From: an uncultured Lachnospiraceae bacterium
GTDB lineage: Bacteria > Bacillota > Clostridia > Lachnospirales > Lachnospiraceae
Assembly (NCBI GenBank): GCA_900554925.1
Contig: USJG01000070.1
Coordinates: 1-11,198 of the forward strand
Direction: 5' to 3'
Length of the DNA: 11,198 nucleotides
Shown: positions 1-6,657 of the stretch, in pieces
Position numbering within the stretch: position 1 is the first letter of the stretch
Layout: each line of letters starts with the position of its first letter
The notes under the pieces: generated by a model
The model's database searches: none
What the model saw: only the letters and a program-made list of their open reading frames with translations
Told to the model about the DNA's origin: nothing
Made by a program: the position numbers and the translations under genes

Positions 1-1
1 C

Positions 2-205
2 CGCACAATAGCAATGGATTTTTGGGCGAGCCTTGAGCATCGCATGCGATACAAGAAAAATTTAAGCAAAGAGCTGTCGGACATGCTTTATGAAGAACTG
101 AAAAACTGCGCAGAAGAAAGCGCAAATCTTGACCAGCGTATGGGAAAAGTGAAGGATGTGATTGAACAGAACTCTGAGCAGAGGGGTGGATCCATGATTG
201 TATAA
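2..205 (+). CDS. RelA/SpoT-type (p)ppGpp synthetase, C-terminal fragment
   Basis: This is the 3' end of a gene that begins before the window. Reading from base 2 gives RTIAMDFWASLEHRMRYKK and a charged helical tail, ending at TAA 203-205. The motif (T-I-A-M-D-F-W-A-S-L-E-H, then R-Y-K-K) is characteristic of the end of the alarmone synthetase domain in short Gram-positive enzymes of the YjbM/RelQ type, which transfer pyrophosphate from ATP to GDP or GTP. The protein ends about 55 residues after the motif with no sign of a TGS or ACT domain, which suggests a small alarmone synthetase rather than a long bifunctional Rel. Only about 67 residues are visible, so the catalytic centre cannot be checked. 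The first in-frame ATG (base 14) lies inside the domain and is not the start. Confidence 0.82.
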   Translation, partial: RTIAMDFWASLEHRMRYKKNLSKELSDMLYEELKNCAEESANLDQRMGKVKDVIEQNSEQRGGSMIV

Positions 206-363
206 AAATACTTTTTTCTTATTTCTTCAGGATAATGTTAAAAACATAAAACCATACTCATACCATTATTATTTTTATATCTTTTTCATGTGCATATCAT
301 AAATGTCACTTTTCACATTAATTTTTGCAAAAAATAATCATGCGTTTTTGAGAAAAGCTGTAA

Positions 364-398
364 TTCCCATGATTTGTAGCGAGAAAAAATCATGGGAA
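364..398. repeat. Perfect 12-bp inverted repeat (hairpin)
   Basis: TTCCCATGATTT at 364-375 pairs exactly with AAATCATGGGAA at 387-398, leaving an 11-base loop. It is enclosed by a second inverted repeat, GCTGTA 357-362 with TACAGC 446-451. TTGTAG 374-379 can alternatively pair with CTACAA 400-405. No T-run follows, so it is not a classical terminator. Confidence 0.6.
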
Positions 399-462
399 AC
401 TACAAGAATTGTATTATACCACTGGCATATCGCTTCTGAAGCAACTACAGCCATTAAGCAAT

Positions 463-490
463 TTCTAAAAGCACCTTTTGACACCCGAAT
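463..490. repeat. Dispersed intergenic repeat, copy A
   Basis: These 28 bases are the exact reverse complement of 8844-8871, and their last 22 bases match 8893-8914 in direct orientation with one mismatch. The core is AGCACCTTTTGACACCCGAA. Weaker similarity extends about ten bases upstream and through CCTGTA downstream. This copy lacks the opposite arm that makes the second site a hairpin, so it looks like a half element. Confidence 0.8.
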
Positions 491-656
491 CCTGTAAATT
501 TTAGAAGTTCTTAAGAATTATCCCATGAAGTTATTTAGGTTTTTGCAGTATTCTCTTTTTGTAATCCGTTATATAAATAAATATGTATTGCAGCTACCGA
601 AATGGAGAATAGACTGCAAGGTGTAATATGACGGATTAAGAAAGGGGTGGATTTCA

Positions 657-1166
657 ATGACAATGGATGTGATCATGCAGTATTTTACAAGATATGGAGG
701 CATTGCCATTTTTGTGATCGTGCTGCTGGAATACTTAAATTTACCGGGATTTCCGGCAGGGGTAATTATGCCCCTTGCAGGTGTGTGGGCAGCCAGAGGC
801 AACATAGGGTTTATATCGGCGTTTATCATTACAGTGGCAGCAGGCCTGACCGGAAGTCTGATTTTATATTATCTGGGATATAAAGGGGGAGATTTGTTTC
901 TGCAAAAGTATTTAAACAGATTTCCAAGGCAGAGGCCGGCCATAGAAAAGAAGCTTGCATGGATAAGGGAAAAGGGGGTTGTGGGTATTTTTTGCAGCAA
1001 ACTGATTCCCATGGTAAGAACTTTGATTTCCATACCGGCGGGAGTATCAAAGATGAATCTGATAAAATATACCATAAGCTCCGCACTGGGGATATGTTTA
1101 TGGAACCTGCTTTTTGTAGGGGCAGGGTACTATCTGGGCGATGCCATCGTCAGTTATCTGGTATAG
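657..1166 (+). CDS. DedA family (SNARE-associated / VTT domain) membrane protein
   Basis: This is a 169-residue multi-spanning membrane protein. ATG 657 is preceded by a strong Shine-Dalgarno (AAGGGGTGG, 642-650) six bases away. Hydrophobic segments lie near residues 14-30, 34-45, 50-74 and 136-166. The family signature is visible: E25 in the first helix, the re-entrant-like G-F-P-A-G-V-I-M-P-L stretch (31-40), and the F-C-S-K-L-I-P-M-V-R-T-L-I-S-I-P-A-G-V block at 112-130 with P118 and R121, followed by W149. DedA proteins act in the cytoplasmic membrane, and members have been shown to flip undecaprenyl phosphate or phospholipids; which lipid this one handles cannot be read from sequence. 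At 169 residues it is shorter than the roughly 200-residue classical members. It leads the operon, 15 bases before the glycosyltransferase. Confidence 0.88.
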   Translation: MTMDVIMQYFTRYGGIAIFVIVLLEYLNLPGFPAGVIMPLAGVWAARGNIGFISAFIITVAAGLTGSLILYYLGYKGGDLFLQKYLNRFPRQRPAIEKKLAWIREKGVVGIFCSKLIPMVRTLISIPAGVSKMNLIKYTISSALGICLWNLLFVGAGYYLGDAIVSYLV

Positions 1167-1181
1167 GAGGGGGATGGGGAA

Positions 1182-2366
1182 ATGAAAATTGCAATGATGA
1201 CCAACAATTATAAGCCTTTTGTGGCCGGGGTGCCTGTTTCCATAGAAAGACTGTCAGACAGCTTAAGAAAGCAGGGACACGAGGTGGTAATTTTTGCGCC
1301 CAGTTATGATGCGCAGGAGGCAGAGCCGGATGTGGTCAGATATAAGGCGCTCCTGCGCGGAGTATCAGGAGGGTTTTCGGTGCCGAACAGCCTGGATGGG
1401 AAAATAGAGCGCAGCTTTAAAGAAGGGAATTTTGATGTGATCCATGTACATCATCCTATGCTGATAGGCAGGACAGCCCTTTATTTGTCATGGAAATATC
1501 ATGTGCCTTTGGTATTTACCTATCATACAAGGTATGAACAGTATCTGCATTATATTGGGCTTTCAAGGTTAAAAAGCATCATGCCGGCCTACATAAGGAG
1601 CTATACCAGACATTGCGATATGGTGATAGCGCCCACTTCCTCGATGAAGGAATATTTGGAACAGATACAGCCCGGAACAGAAATCAGAGTGCTGCCTACG
1701 GGACTGACCGGGGATAGCTTTTATCCCGATAAGGAGCGGGCAGATGAATTGAGAAGAGAGCTTATGGGGGATAAAAAGTATCTTTTCTGCACGGTTGCAA
1801 GACTGGCAAAGGAAAAAAATCTTGAATTTCTGCTTCGGTGTATGAAAAAATATAAAGATGCCTGCGGCAGTAGTTTCAGGCTGGCACTTATTGGTGATGG
1901 CCCACAGCGGAAAGAACTTAGAAAAAAGGCAGATGCTTTTGGAATGAAAGAGGAGATTATATTTGTGGGAAGGGTACCGAATCAGGAGATTAAGAATTAC
2001 TGCCATGCATCAGACCTGTTTTTGTTTCCCTCCTTATCAGAGACCCAGGGAATCGTACTGCTTGAGTCAATGGCGGCCGGCACACCTGTCATTGCGCTCA
2101 AGGCTACAGGTACAGAGGATGTGGTAATAAATGGAATAAACGGATATATGACAGAGGTGTCAGAAATGGATTTCGTTTTGAAGCTAATGGATATTCTGGA
2201 AAAGAAGGAAATAGATATTTTGCGCCAGGGAGCTTTTGAAACAGCACAAAAGTACGACTGCGAAAAGATTGCACATGATGCGGAAGCAATTTACAGGCAG
2301 GCCATATGGAACAGGTGGGAGAAGGAGCAGTTCAAGCATGAAAGCATACCATATTTTAATTGTTGA
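1182..2366 (+). CDS. Family 4 glycosyltransferase, probably diacylglycerol glycosyltransferase type
   Basis: This 394-residue GT-B enzyme starts at ATG 1182 after a GGAGGGGG site. The N-terminal domain has the acceptor-side pattern common in this family (M-M-T-N-N-Y-x-P, then G-V motif and E22). H-V-H-H-P-M-L-I-G at 88-96 and F-T-Y-H-T-R-Y-E-Q-Y-L-H-Y at 112-124 resemble glycolipid synthases that add glucose to diacylglycerol. The C-terminal nucleotide-sugar domain shows A-R-L-A-K-E-K-N (206-213), G-D-G-P (238-241), F-V-G-R-V (261-265) and the E-x7-E motif with E287 and E295. It likely transfers a hexose from a nucleotide sugar to a membrane lipid on the cytoplasmic face; the lipid assignment is inference from motif style. 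Its end overlaps the response regulator by 29 bases, so the two are probably translationally coupled. Confidence 0.87.
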   Translation: MKIAMMTNNYKPFVAGVPVSIERLSDSLRKQGHEVVIFAPSYDAQEAEPDVVRYKALLRGVSGGFSVPNSLDGKIERSFKEGNFDVIHVHHPMLIGRTALYLSWKYHVPLVFTYHTRYEQYLHYIGLSRLKSIMPAYIRSYTRHCDMVIAPTSSMKEYLEQIQPGTEIRVLPTGLTGDSFYPDKERADELRRELMGDKKYLFCTVARLAKEKNLEFLLRCMKKYKDACGSSFRLALIGDGPQRKELRKKADAFGMKEEIIFVGRVPNQEIKNYCHASDLFLFPSLSETQGIVLLESMAAGTPVIALKATGTEDVVINGINGYMTEVSEMDFVLKLMDILEKKEIDILRQGAFETAQKYDCEKIAHDAEAIYRQAIWNRWEKEQFKHESIPYFNC

Positions 2367-3045
2367 GGATGACAGGGAAATTCGTGAGGGAATTGAGATT
2401 TATCTGAAAAATCAGGGATATATTGTGTTTCAGGCATCAGACGGCATAGAGGGCCTTGAAAGAATAGAGCAGGAGGAAATCCATCTGGCAATCGTGGATG
2501 TGATGATGCCAAGGATGGATGGAATAACAATGATGATGAAAATCAGGGAAAAGGGCTTAGAGTTTCCGGTGATCATGCTGTCAGCCAAATCTGAGGAAGT
2601 AGATAAGATCATGGGACTTAACATGGGAGCCGACGATTACGTGACCAAGCCTTTTACTACTATGGAGCTGCTAGCAAGAGTGAATTCCCATCTGCGGCGT
2701 TATGAAAAATTTTTGCAGGCGGTAGGAGAAAAAAAGGAAAATGAAAAGGTTTATACCATTGGCGGCCTGGAGTTAAATGAGGAGACGGTGGAGGTTTTTG
2801 TGGATGGGAAACCGGTAAAGCTGACGCCGCTGGAATTTAAGATTCTGCTGCTGCTTATGAAAAATCCGGGCAGGGTATTCAGTGCGGAGGAAATCTATGA
2901 GAGAGTCTGGAACGAACAGGCGATCAATACAGATACGATCATGGTGCATGTGAGAAAAATTCGGGAAAAAATTGAGATTAACCCGAAGGAACCAAAATAT
3001 TTAAAGGTGGTGTGGGGCGTTGGATATAAAATCGACAGGCAGTAA
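2338..3045 (+). CDS. OmpR/PhoB-type response regulator (VanR-like)
   Basis: This is a 235-residue two-domain regulator. The receiver (about 1-120) has acidic residues E10-D11-D12, phospho-acceptor D54 in A-I-V-D-V-M-M-P-R-M-D-G, switch residue S82 and K104 in K-P-F. The winged-helix DNA-binding domain (about 136-233) ends with the W-G-V-G-Y-K signature. Spacing of all active-site residues is normal and the length is typical. I start at ATG 2338, not at an upstream in-frame codon (2236), because M-K-A-Y-H-I-L-I-V-E-D-D begins the receiver exactly and AAGGAG at 2322-2327 precedes it. It overlaps the glycosyltransferase by 29 bases and the kinase by 26, so it almost surely pairs with that kinase. 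It may control its own operon. Confidence 0.95.
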   Translation: MKAYHILIVEDDREIREGIEIYLKNQGYIVFQASDGIEGLERIEQEEIHLAIVDVMMPRMDGITMMMKIREKGLEFPVIMLSAKSEEVDKIMGLNMGADDYVTKPFTTMELLARVNSHLRRYEKFLQAVGEKKENEKVYTIGGLELNEETVEVFVDGKPVKLTPLEFKILLLLMKNPGRVFSAEEIYERVWNEQAINTDTIMVHVRKIREKIEINPKEPKYLKVVWGVGYKIDRQ

Positions 3046-5356
3046 AAAATTCAGTTTTTTTATAGCGGCAGCTTTAATCATGACAGCGGTTTTGGGGTAT
3101 CGGATGATGTACCCTGTTTTTGAAAAGCAGGCGGCAAATTATGATGTAGATACACTGGGAAGCCAGGATTTCCTGTACAAGCTGTATGATGGAAGCTGTG
3201 TCCTTTATAAAGATATTACAGAGGCTGTCACCGGAGAAAAAGCAGAATACGCGGATTTGTATTTAAAAACGGAAGATACGCTGGTTTCGAAAGTGGAGGA
3301 AGAAGTGCTGGAAGGCTTAGCTGATACGGAATTCTGGGAAGAAACCTATGGCGGTATAGGAAGCTTTGGCCAGATGTCCAGAGAACGGATCGCCAATCTG
3401 TTTTCTGTTTTAAGAGAAGAGATGCAAAATGGCCTGGCACAGGAGATGGACTATTGTGTTATCGACAATTTAACAGGAAAGAAAATTAAAAATACAGGGC
3501 GCGAGCTGGAAAAACTGGCAACCCAGGAGGCCGATGAGAAGTTGAATGATACTTATGCCTACTATGTGAAAGTATCTTATGACAATGCCGGAAATCTGGA
3601 GCATGTGGCTGTTAAGGGGAAAAATCCGGATGAACTGTTAAAGAGCGCGCAGGTGGTGATGAAAAGCAGCCGGATATGGTCTCTTTTCTGGTCTGGAATT
3701 AACTATGATGCGGTTTATGCAGACGGCAGCATTTATTATCATGACAGTGATAATAATATAAGAAAAGAAACGGTTACAGTCTCAAGCACACCTCGAAATA
3801 CGACCTACATCTTTGCCCTTACTTATGAGCAGCAGGAAACCCTTTTAAATGGGGCGAAAAGCAGCAACATGGTTCAGACTAAGGGATGGGAAGAATGGTA
3901 TTCCTATTATAGCGCGGGCACGGTAGATATTCTGCGTATTTTCCTTTGCGTATTGGCAGTATTTGCCCTGATTTTACCCCGGACCAAAAAGTATTGCCTG
4001 CATACATTATCCGGAGTAAAGCTGCACGCTGAGGTTAGTATTGTTGCCATCATCATATGGTTTTTTGGTGTGGAAAATATTGTCAGCCTGGTAAATTACA
4101 CAAACAGAGGGCATTTTAACGAGGTATATTTAAAATATGTGCCCTACGTTCCAGATAGGATATATCCTGTTTTTACCGAGCTTATTAATGTGATAGTACT
4201 GTTTTTTGTATTTGGCATGTGGTATTATCTGGTCACCTCTTTGGGAGAAGCGTCTGTTCTGGGAATCAGAGAGTTTTTAAGGGAAAGAAGCCTGATACGA
4301 AAATGCTGGCTTGGTATGACAGGATATTGCAAGGAAAAGGCCAATAAATTCAAAGAAGAAATTCTTCATGTGGATCTGGGAGAAAAAGCAGATAAAACGA
4401 TCCGGAAGCTGGTAGTCATCAATTTTATTTTCCTTGCAGCGGTCTGCTGTATGTGGATGTTCGGATGGGCAGCGCTGGTTATTTACAGTATTGTACTTTA
4501 TATTGCTTTAAGGAAATACATACAAAAGATACAGCAGCAGTATCGCAAGCTTTTTGACGCTACCCGGTCCATTGCCAATGGCAATTTACAGACAGAGTTT
4601 GATAAGGATTGGGGGATTTTTGAATCTTATAAGGAGGAGCTTTCCAAAATTCAGGATGGATTTAAGGCGGCAGTGGAGGAAGAGGTAAAGAGCCAGAGGA
4701 TGAAAACAGAACTGATCACCAATGTTTCCCATGATTTAAAAACACCTCTTACTGCGATCACAACTTATGTTGAGCTCTTGGAGGAGGAAGCAATCACACA
4801 GGAGCAGAGAAAAGAGTACCTTGATGTGCTTAAAAGAAAATCCGCAAGACTGAAATTTCTTATAGAGGATTTATTCGAGGTGAGCAAGGCAAGCAGTGGA
4901 AATATTACTTTAAATCCTGTAGATGTGGATATCTGTAATCTGATGCGCCAGGTATACCTGGAATATGAAGACAAGGTGGAGGAGGCAGATTTAATCTTCC
5001 GTTTCCAACTGCCGGAGGAAAAGGTGATCCTTCAGTTAGACAGCCAGAAAACCTATCGGGTATTTGAAAATCTTTATATAAATATCATTAAATATGCCAT
5101 GCCCCATACCAGAGTCTATGTGAACGCGGAAAAGACGGAAAAGGGGATTAGCATTGAACTTAAAAATATATCTGCCGCAGAGCTTAATATTGTGCCGGAG
5201 GATCTGACCGAGCGCTTTGTACGGGGTGACAGTTCACGAAATACAGAGGGCAGCGGGCTTGGCCTGGCAATTGCAAGAAGCTTTGTGGAACTGCAGGGAG
5301 GAAGGATGAGAGTGGAGATTGATGGAGATTTATTTAAGGTCACCATCAGTTGGTAG
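3020..5356 (+). CDS. Multi-spanning sensor histidine kinase with large extracytoplasmic domain
   Basis: This 778-residue kinase starts at TTG 3020, inside the end of the response regulator, behind a weak AAGGTGG site. The start is supported because it gives a lysine-containing N-terminus before the first membrane helix (11-29); the next ATG (3080) would cut that helix. A long outer domain (about 30-300, no recognised fold) is followed by helices near 303-320, 337-358, 384-406 and a long hydrophobic block at 464-497. A HAMP-like linker and coiled region (500-560) lead to the HisKA motif V-S-H-D-L-K-T-P with H571. The ATPase domain has the N box (N684, N688) and G2 box G744-S-G-L-G748. The usual D-x-G box is replaced by N-I-S at 716-718, a variation I recall from other Gram-positive VanS-like kinases. 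The C-terminus is complete. The ligand is unknown; operon context suggests an envelope or lipid signal. Confidence 0.93.
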   Translation: MDIKSTGSKKFSFFIAAALIMTAVLGYRMMYPVFEKQAANYDVDTLGSQDFLYKLYDGSCVLYKDITEAVTGEKAEYADLYLKTEDTLVSKVEEEVLEGLADTEFWEETYGGIGSFGQMSRERIANLFSVLREEMQNGLAQEMDYCVIDNLTGKKIKNTGRELEKLATQEADEKLNDTYAYYVKVSYDNAGNLEHVAVKGKNPDELLKSAQVVMKSSRIWSLFWSGINYDAVYADGSIYYHDSDNNIRKETVTVSSTPRNTTYIFALTYEQQETLLNGAKSSNMVQTKGWEEWYSYYSAGTVDILRIFLCVLAVFALILPRTKKYCLHTLSGVKLHAEVSIVAIIIWFFGVENIVSLVNYTNRGHFNEVYLKYVPYVPDRIYPVFTELINVIVLFFVFGMWYYLVTSLGEASVLGIREFLRERSLIRKCWLGMTGYCKEKANKFKEEILHVDLGEKADKTIRKLVVINFIFLAAVCCMWMFGWAALVIYSIVLYIALRKYIQKIQQQYRKLFDATRSIANGNLQTEFDKDWGIFESYKEELSKIQDGFKAAVEEEVKSQRMKTELITNVSHDLKTPLTAITTYVELLEEEAITQEQRKEYLDVLKRKSARLKFLIEDLFEVSKASSGNITLNPVDVDICNLMRQVYLEYEDKVEEADLIFRFQLPEEKVILQLDSQKTYRVFENLYINIIKYAMPHTRVYVNAEKTEKGISIELKNISAAELNIVPEDLTERFVRGDSSRNTEGSGLGLAIARSFVELQGGRMRVEIDGDLFKVTISW

Positions 5357-5366
5357 TGGAATAAAA

Positions 5367-5412
5367 AAGGGATTTGCAGGCAGCGGTCATTTGCTATTGC
5401 AAATCCCTTCAA
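5367..5412 (+). terminator. Rho-independent terminator of the dedA-kinase operon
   Basis: AAGGGATTTGCA (5367-5378) pairs perfectly with TGCAAATCCCTT (5398-5409) over a 19-base loop, starting 10 bases after the kinase stop codon. The tail CAATATTTGTT is only moderately T-rich, but an A-run before the stem (5363-5368) could serve the other direction. Confidence 0.7.
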
Positions 5413-5592
5413 TATTTGTTACAATGACAACACTTCAGGTGATGGATTTTATGAGAAGACATCTGTACTTCGGAATCTATCGCATATCTAACACAGGTAA
5501 TTATGCATATTTTGCCTATTTCGGGCGACAATTCCATTTAAAACTAACAAAAGAAAAATAAAACGACAAACCGATGAAAAAATAACAGTACG
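5413..5592. other. Spacer without a recognised gene
   Basis: Between the operon terminator and the rpn promoter I find only short open frames on both strands (for example to 5561 on plus and 5488-5682 on minus). None has a credible start site or a recognisable family. The stretch is A/T-rich and carries no copy of the 463-490 repeat. Confidence 0.5.
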
Positions 5593-5621
5593 TTGCCTGA
5601 AGATGATTTTTGACTTATAAT
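5593..5621 (+). promoter_or_regulatory. Sigma-A-type promoter for the rpn-like gene
   Basis: TTGCCT (5593-5598) and a perfect TATAAT (5616-5621) are separated by exactly 17 bases. Transcription would start near 5628, giving a leader of about 35 bases before ATG 5663. This indicates that the rpn-like gene is transcribed on its own. Confidence 0.72.
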
Positions 5622-5662
5622 AAAAGTAGAGATGCTTTCTCATATGGCTGGAAAGGAGCTGT

Positions 5663-6532
5663 ATGACCAATGGATATTCCAAATCTCAATTGGAGGATAA
5701 GGCACTAAAAAGCGCCAGTATGTATTTCGGACAGGAACTCTTACCATATTTCAAAATTGACCGAAAAATTCTGCGGCTGCTGCCTACAGAGCAGATTCGG
5801 CTTGAGGCAGTAAGGGCAAGCGAAGATATTCTCTTTGAAATGGAGGACGGAACCTTAGCACACTTTGAGTTTGAAAGTGTTGAGATTACAGAAGACGATC
5901 TGCGGAGATTTCGTTCTTATGATGCGTATACCGGAATGGTTTATAAAAAACCAGTGACAACTTACGTGATATGCTCTGGGGCGGCAAAGAAAATACATAG
6001 TAAGTTAGATGATGGAATTAACGTTTATCAGATAATTCCGCTGGAGATGAAGCAGAAAAATGCTGACATTTTAATTAAGAAATTAAAAGCAAAAGCAGGT
6101 AAGGGAAGACTTTTAAAGGAGGACCTGGCACCGCTTCTTCTGGTACCGTTGATGTCGGGAAAAAGCAGTATCAAAGACCGGATTTTAGAGGCTGAAAAGA
6201 TTATTAATGCAGAAAGGGAAACATTAGCGGAGGAAGATAAGCAGCATATGGAGGCAGTATTATATACATTTGCCTGCAAATTTCTGGAAAAAACAGAACT
6301 GAGTGAGATTAAGGAGGCGTTCAGTATGACAGTATTAGGTGAAATGATATGGAGTGATGGAGAAAAAACAGGTATAGAGAAAGGAATAGAGAAAGGCATA
6401 GAGGCTTTGATACTGGATAATCTGGAGGAGGGAACAGTAAGGGAACGGATTCTGGAAAAATTGGAGATAAGATTCAAACTGACGGAAAAACAGGCAGAAA
6501 ATTATTTTACAAAGTATGCAAAAGAACAGTAA
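5663..6532 (+). CDS. Rpn family (recombination-promoting nuclease / putative transposase-like) PD-(D/E)XK protein
   Basis: This 289-residue protein starts at ATG 5663, four bases after AAAGGAG. It resembles the large group of Lachnospiraceae proteins annotated as Rpn or YhgA-like. The N-terminal nuclease-like domain (about 8-130) has D55 in E-D-I-L-F-E-M-E-D-G and then H-F-E-F-E-S with E69 and E71; the final K or Q of the usual E-x-K/Q triad is E71 here, so activity cannot be assumed. A helical region (150-215) leads to S-M-T-V-L-G-E-M at 221-228, a motif conserved in relatives. The C-terminal tail has the tandem repeat G-I-E-K-G-I-E-K-G-I-E (237-247), typical of Rpn proteins. E. coli Rpn proteins promote RecA-independent recombination, cut DNA and have been linked to phage defence. 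The gene has its own promoter, and no partner gene lies beside it. Confidence 0.82.
   Translation: MTNGYSKSQLEDKALKSASMYFGQELLPYFKIDRKILRLLPTEQIRLEAVRASEDILFEMEDGTLAHFEFESVEITEDDLRRFRSYDAYTGMVYKKPVTTYVICSGAAKKIHSKLDDGINVYQIIPLEMKQKNADILIKKLKAKAGKGRLLKEDLAPLLLVPLMSGKSSIKDRILEAEKIINAERETLAEEDKQHMEAVLYTFACKFLEKTELSEIKEAFSMTVLGEMIWSDGEKTGIEKGIEKGIEALILDNLEEGTVRERILEKLEIRFKLTEKQAENYFTKYAKEQ
6311..6317 (+). promoter_or_regulatory. Internal Shine-Dalgarno inside the rpn-like gene
   Basis: AAGGAGG is a full consensus ribosome binding site, eight bases before an in-frame ATG at 6326. It is stronger than the site of the full-length gene. The same bases encode K-E-A/F in the main frame, so chance or protein constraint could also explain it. 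Confidence 0.5.
6326..6532 (+). CDS. Possible internally initiated RpnS-like small protein (C-terminal domain of the Rpn protein)
   Basis: In-frame ATG 6326 (Met222 of the full protein) would give a 68-residue product consisting of the C-terminal region: M-T-V-L-G-E-M, the G-I-E-K repeats and a charged helical tail. It sits at an ideal distance from a perfect AAGGAGG. In E. coli, rpn genes have been reported to encode both a long toxic nuclease (RpnL) and a short C-terminal protein from an internal start (RpnS) that blocks it. The present layout matches that arrangement, but expression of the short form here is inference. I see no convincing separate promoter just upstream, so it would most likely be translated from the same mRNA. 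Confidence 0.35.
   Translation: MTVLGEMIWSDGEKTGIEKGIEKGIEALILDNLEEGTVRERILEKLEIRFKLTEKQAENYFTKYAKEQ
6371..6403 (+). repeat. 12-base tandem repeat in the rpn-like gene
   Basis: GGTATAGAGAAA (6371-6382), GGAATAGAGAAA (6383-6394) and GGCATAGAG (6395-6403) are near-identical in-frame units coding for G-I-E-K. Unit length is a multiple of three, so gain or loss of copies would keep the frame. Confidence 0.8.
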
Positions 6533-6565
6533 GAGAAATACATGGAAAGAGTTACAAAGCATTTT

Positions 6566-6596
6566 TTGCATACCTACCCGCAATAAAAGCTATAAT
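6566..6596 (+). promoter_or_regulatory. Candidate promoter for dapF-dapL
   Basis: A perfect TATAAT (6591-6596) lies 61 bases before the dapF ATG. The best -35 is TTGCAT (6566-6571) at a wide 19-base spacing, so the -10 is more secure than the -35. The -35 falls in an inverted repeat (GTATGCAAAA 6514-6523 with TTTTGCATAC 6564-6573) whose left arm lies in the end of the rpn-like gene. Confidence 0.45.
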
Positions 6597-6657
6597 GATA
6601 TTGAGAAAAATGTGGTAGAATAAAACAAAATAACAGCAGAAAGGGTTGGTTGATGAT

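Larger units (their letters stand above)
206..656. other. Gene-free spacer with hairpins and one dispersed-repeat copy
   Basis: This 451-base stretch lies between the alarmone synthetase gene and the dedA-like gene. The first 100 bases are very A/T-rich with no clear structure. Bases 357-451 hold nested inverted repeats, and 463-490 is a copy of a repeat found again near 8844-8914. A 64-codon open frame (303-497) runs through it, but it has no good Shine-Dalgarno, resembles no family I know, and its last 11-12 codons are the repeat, so I do not call it a gene. The promoter of the dedA operon should lie in 500-640, but I see no pair of boxes with good spacing. Confidence 0.6.

Noticed and set aside
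303..497. 64-codon open frame on the plus strand
   Set aside because: No good ribosome binding site, no recognised family, and its 3' end is the dispersed repeat; it also runs through a perfect hairpin.
2236..2337. Longer start for the response regulator
   Set aside because: The extra 34 residues are translated from the glycosyltransferase coding region in another frame and precede a complete receiver domain that has its own ribosome binding site.
3020..3082. ATG 3080 as the kinase start
   Set aside because: It would remove half of the first membrane helix; TTG 3020 gives a positively charged N-terminus and the operon-style overlap.
5488..5682. 64-codon open frame on the minus strand in the spacer before the rpn-like gene
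   Set aside because: It overlaps the rpn promoter and start on the other strand, has no convincing start site, and shows no family resemblance.
6371..6403. Short repeated units as a CRISPR-like array
   Set aside because: The units are contiguous 12-mers in a coding frame with no spacers; no CRISPR array or cas gene is visible in the window.
6646..6657. TTG start for dapF
   Set aside because: It directly abuts the AAGGG site and adds four residues before the conserved M-K-F-T-K-M-H-G N-terminus.
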